The position numbers and the translations under genes were made by a program. Of a DNA stretch of 64,000 nucleotides, positions 63,601-64,000 are shown piece after piece (the stretch's first letter is position 1; each line of letters opens with the position of its first letter). Under the pieces are notes generated by a model, which worked only from the letters and a program-made list of their open reading frames with translations, was not told the origin of the DNA and ran no database searches. This stretch comes from Eremophila alpestris peregrina (taxonomy: Eukaryota > Chordata > Aves > Passeriformes > Alaudidae), in assembly GCA_009792885.1 (NCBI GenBank), contig WMCF01000006.1:992001-1056000 (forward strand), written 5' to 3'.

Positions 63601-64000
63601 GTAAGCATTTTTCTGGAGGGGTGGTGGGAGGAGTTTGCTTATTTCAGAAATGTTAATTTTCACTTAGATAGCTCCTTGCTTGGAGTCAGCCTGGAGATAA
63701 CCCAGCATGTCTGTCAGGATGCTGAATGACATGGTACCACAATAACTGTGAGCAGCCAAAGCAAAGCAGAGGGTTTGCAGCATTTCTGCAAGAATGCACA
63801 TGAAGCAGCACCCTGACCTAATTTATGAAAAGGTTAGCAAAACTGCTGCACTGTATAAATTACAGTACAGAAATTAACCTGTTTAGTTGAAGAGAAATTA
63901 GGCTTTATCCTTTCGAAAATAAAAAAAAAAAGAAATTCGTCCCTCTGTCTCTGTGGGATCAACATTTTGTGTAAAAAGAGTTGGAGAAATAAACACTGAA
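48616..64000 (+). other. TRPC6: TRPC6 intron 1, distal part, continuing beyond the window
   Basis: AT-rich, non-coding sequence with no frame resembling any TRPC6 exon. It holds T-runs near 49165, an AT dinucleotide stretch near 52180-52193, a GTGAAGT mini-repeat near 58750-58782 and a TG-rich microsatellite at 62782-62808. The intron must extend past the end of the window because exon 2 is absent. A nested gene or lineage-specific non-coding RNA cannot be excluded by eye. Confidence 0.65.
62782..62808 (+). repeat. TG-rich microsatellite
   Basis: Interrupted TG repeat (GTGTGTATGTGTGTGTTTGT and onward) in intronic sequence. Confidence 0.92.

Noticed and set aside
1..64000. CRISPR arrays, bacterial operons, phage or plasmid genes
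   Set aside because: No regularly spaced repeats, ribosome-binding sites or dense ORFs. The sequence is clearly vertebrate nuclear DNA.

Overview
The window looks like vertebrate nuclear DNA, most likely from a bird. It is AT-rich, non-coding sequence with no dense ORFs, operons or bacterial signals. Five degenerate fragments resemble CR1, the dominant LINE of birds, and two long-terminal-repeat-like elements resemble avian endogenous retrovirus LTRs I know from Neoaves genomes, especially passerines. Species cannot be fixed from the sequence alone.

The one protein-coding feature I can support is the first coding exon of TRPC6 (plus strand, ATG at 31167, splice donor after 31309). It lies in a CpG island at roughly 30570-31605. 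The 48 residues match the N-terminus of the TRPC6 cation channel: an MSQ start, a GPRxGSSP block, an RRNxSQDYLL block, and a PYxxYP stretch just before the exon border. No later TRPC6 exon is visible, so intron 1 runs from 31310 past the window end (more than 32.6 kb).

Layout: 1-30.5 kb is upstream intergenic or far-promoter DNA with CR1 fragments near 4.9, 17.8 and 25.4 kb, LTR-like elements at 16.6-17.2 and 26.8-27.7 kb, several simple repeats, and a G-rich GGGAA pentamer array broken by an assembly gap at 29.0 kb. The last 2 kb before the island hold an unusual cluster of perfect palindromes and hairpins (28538-28563, 29508-29550, 29743-29847). 30.5-31.6 kb is the CpG island with a 17-bp GC tandem repeat, an upstream ORF and the exon. 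31.6-64 kb is intron 1, with antisense CR1 fragments at 36.7 and 48.4 kb.

I found no tRNA, rRNA, CRISPR array, intact transposase or intact viral gene. Nothing here clearly amounts to a new biological system. The best items for follow-up are the TRPC6 leader and promoter architecture and the palindrome and G-rich repeat cluster 1.6-2.6 kb upstream of the start codon.
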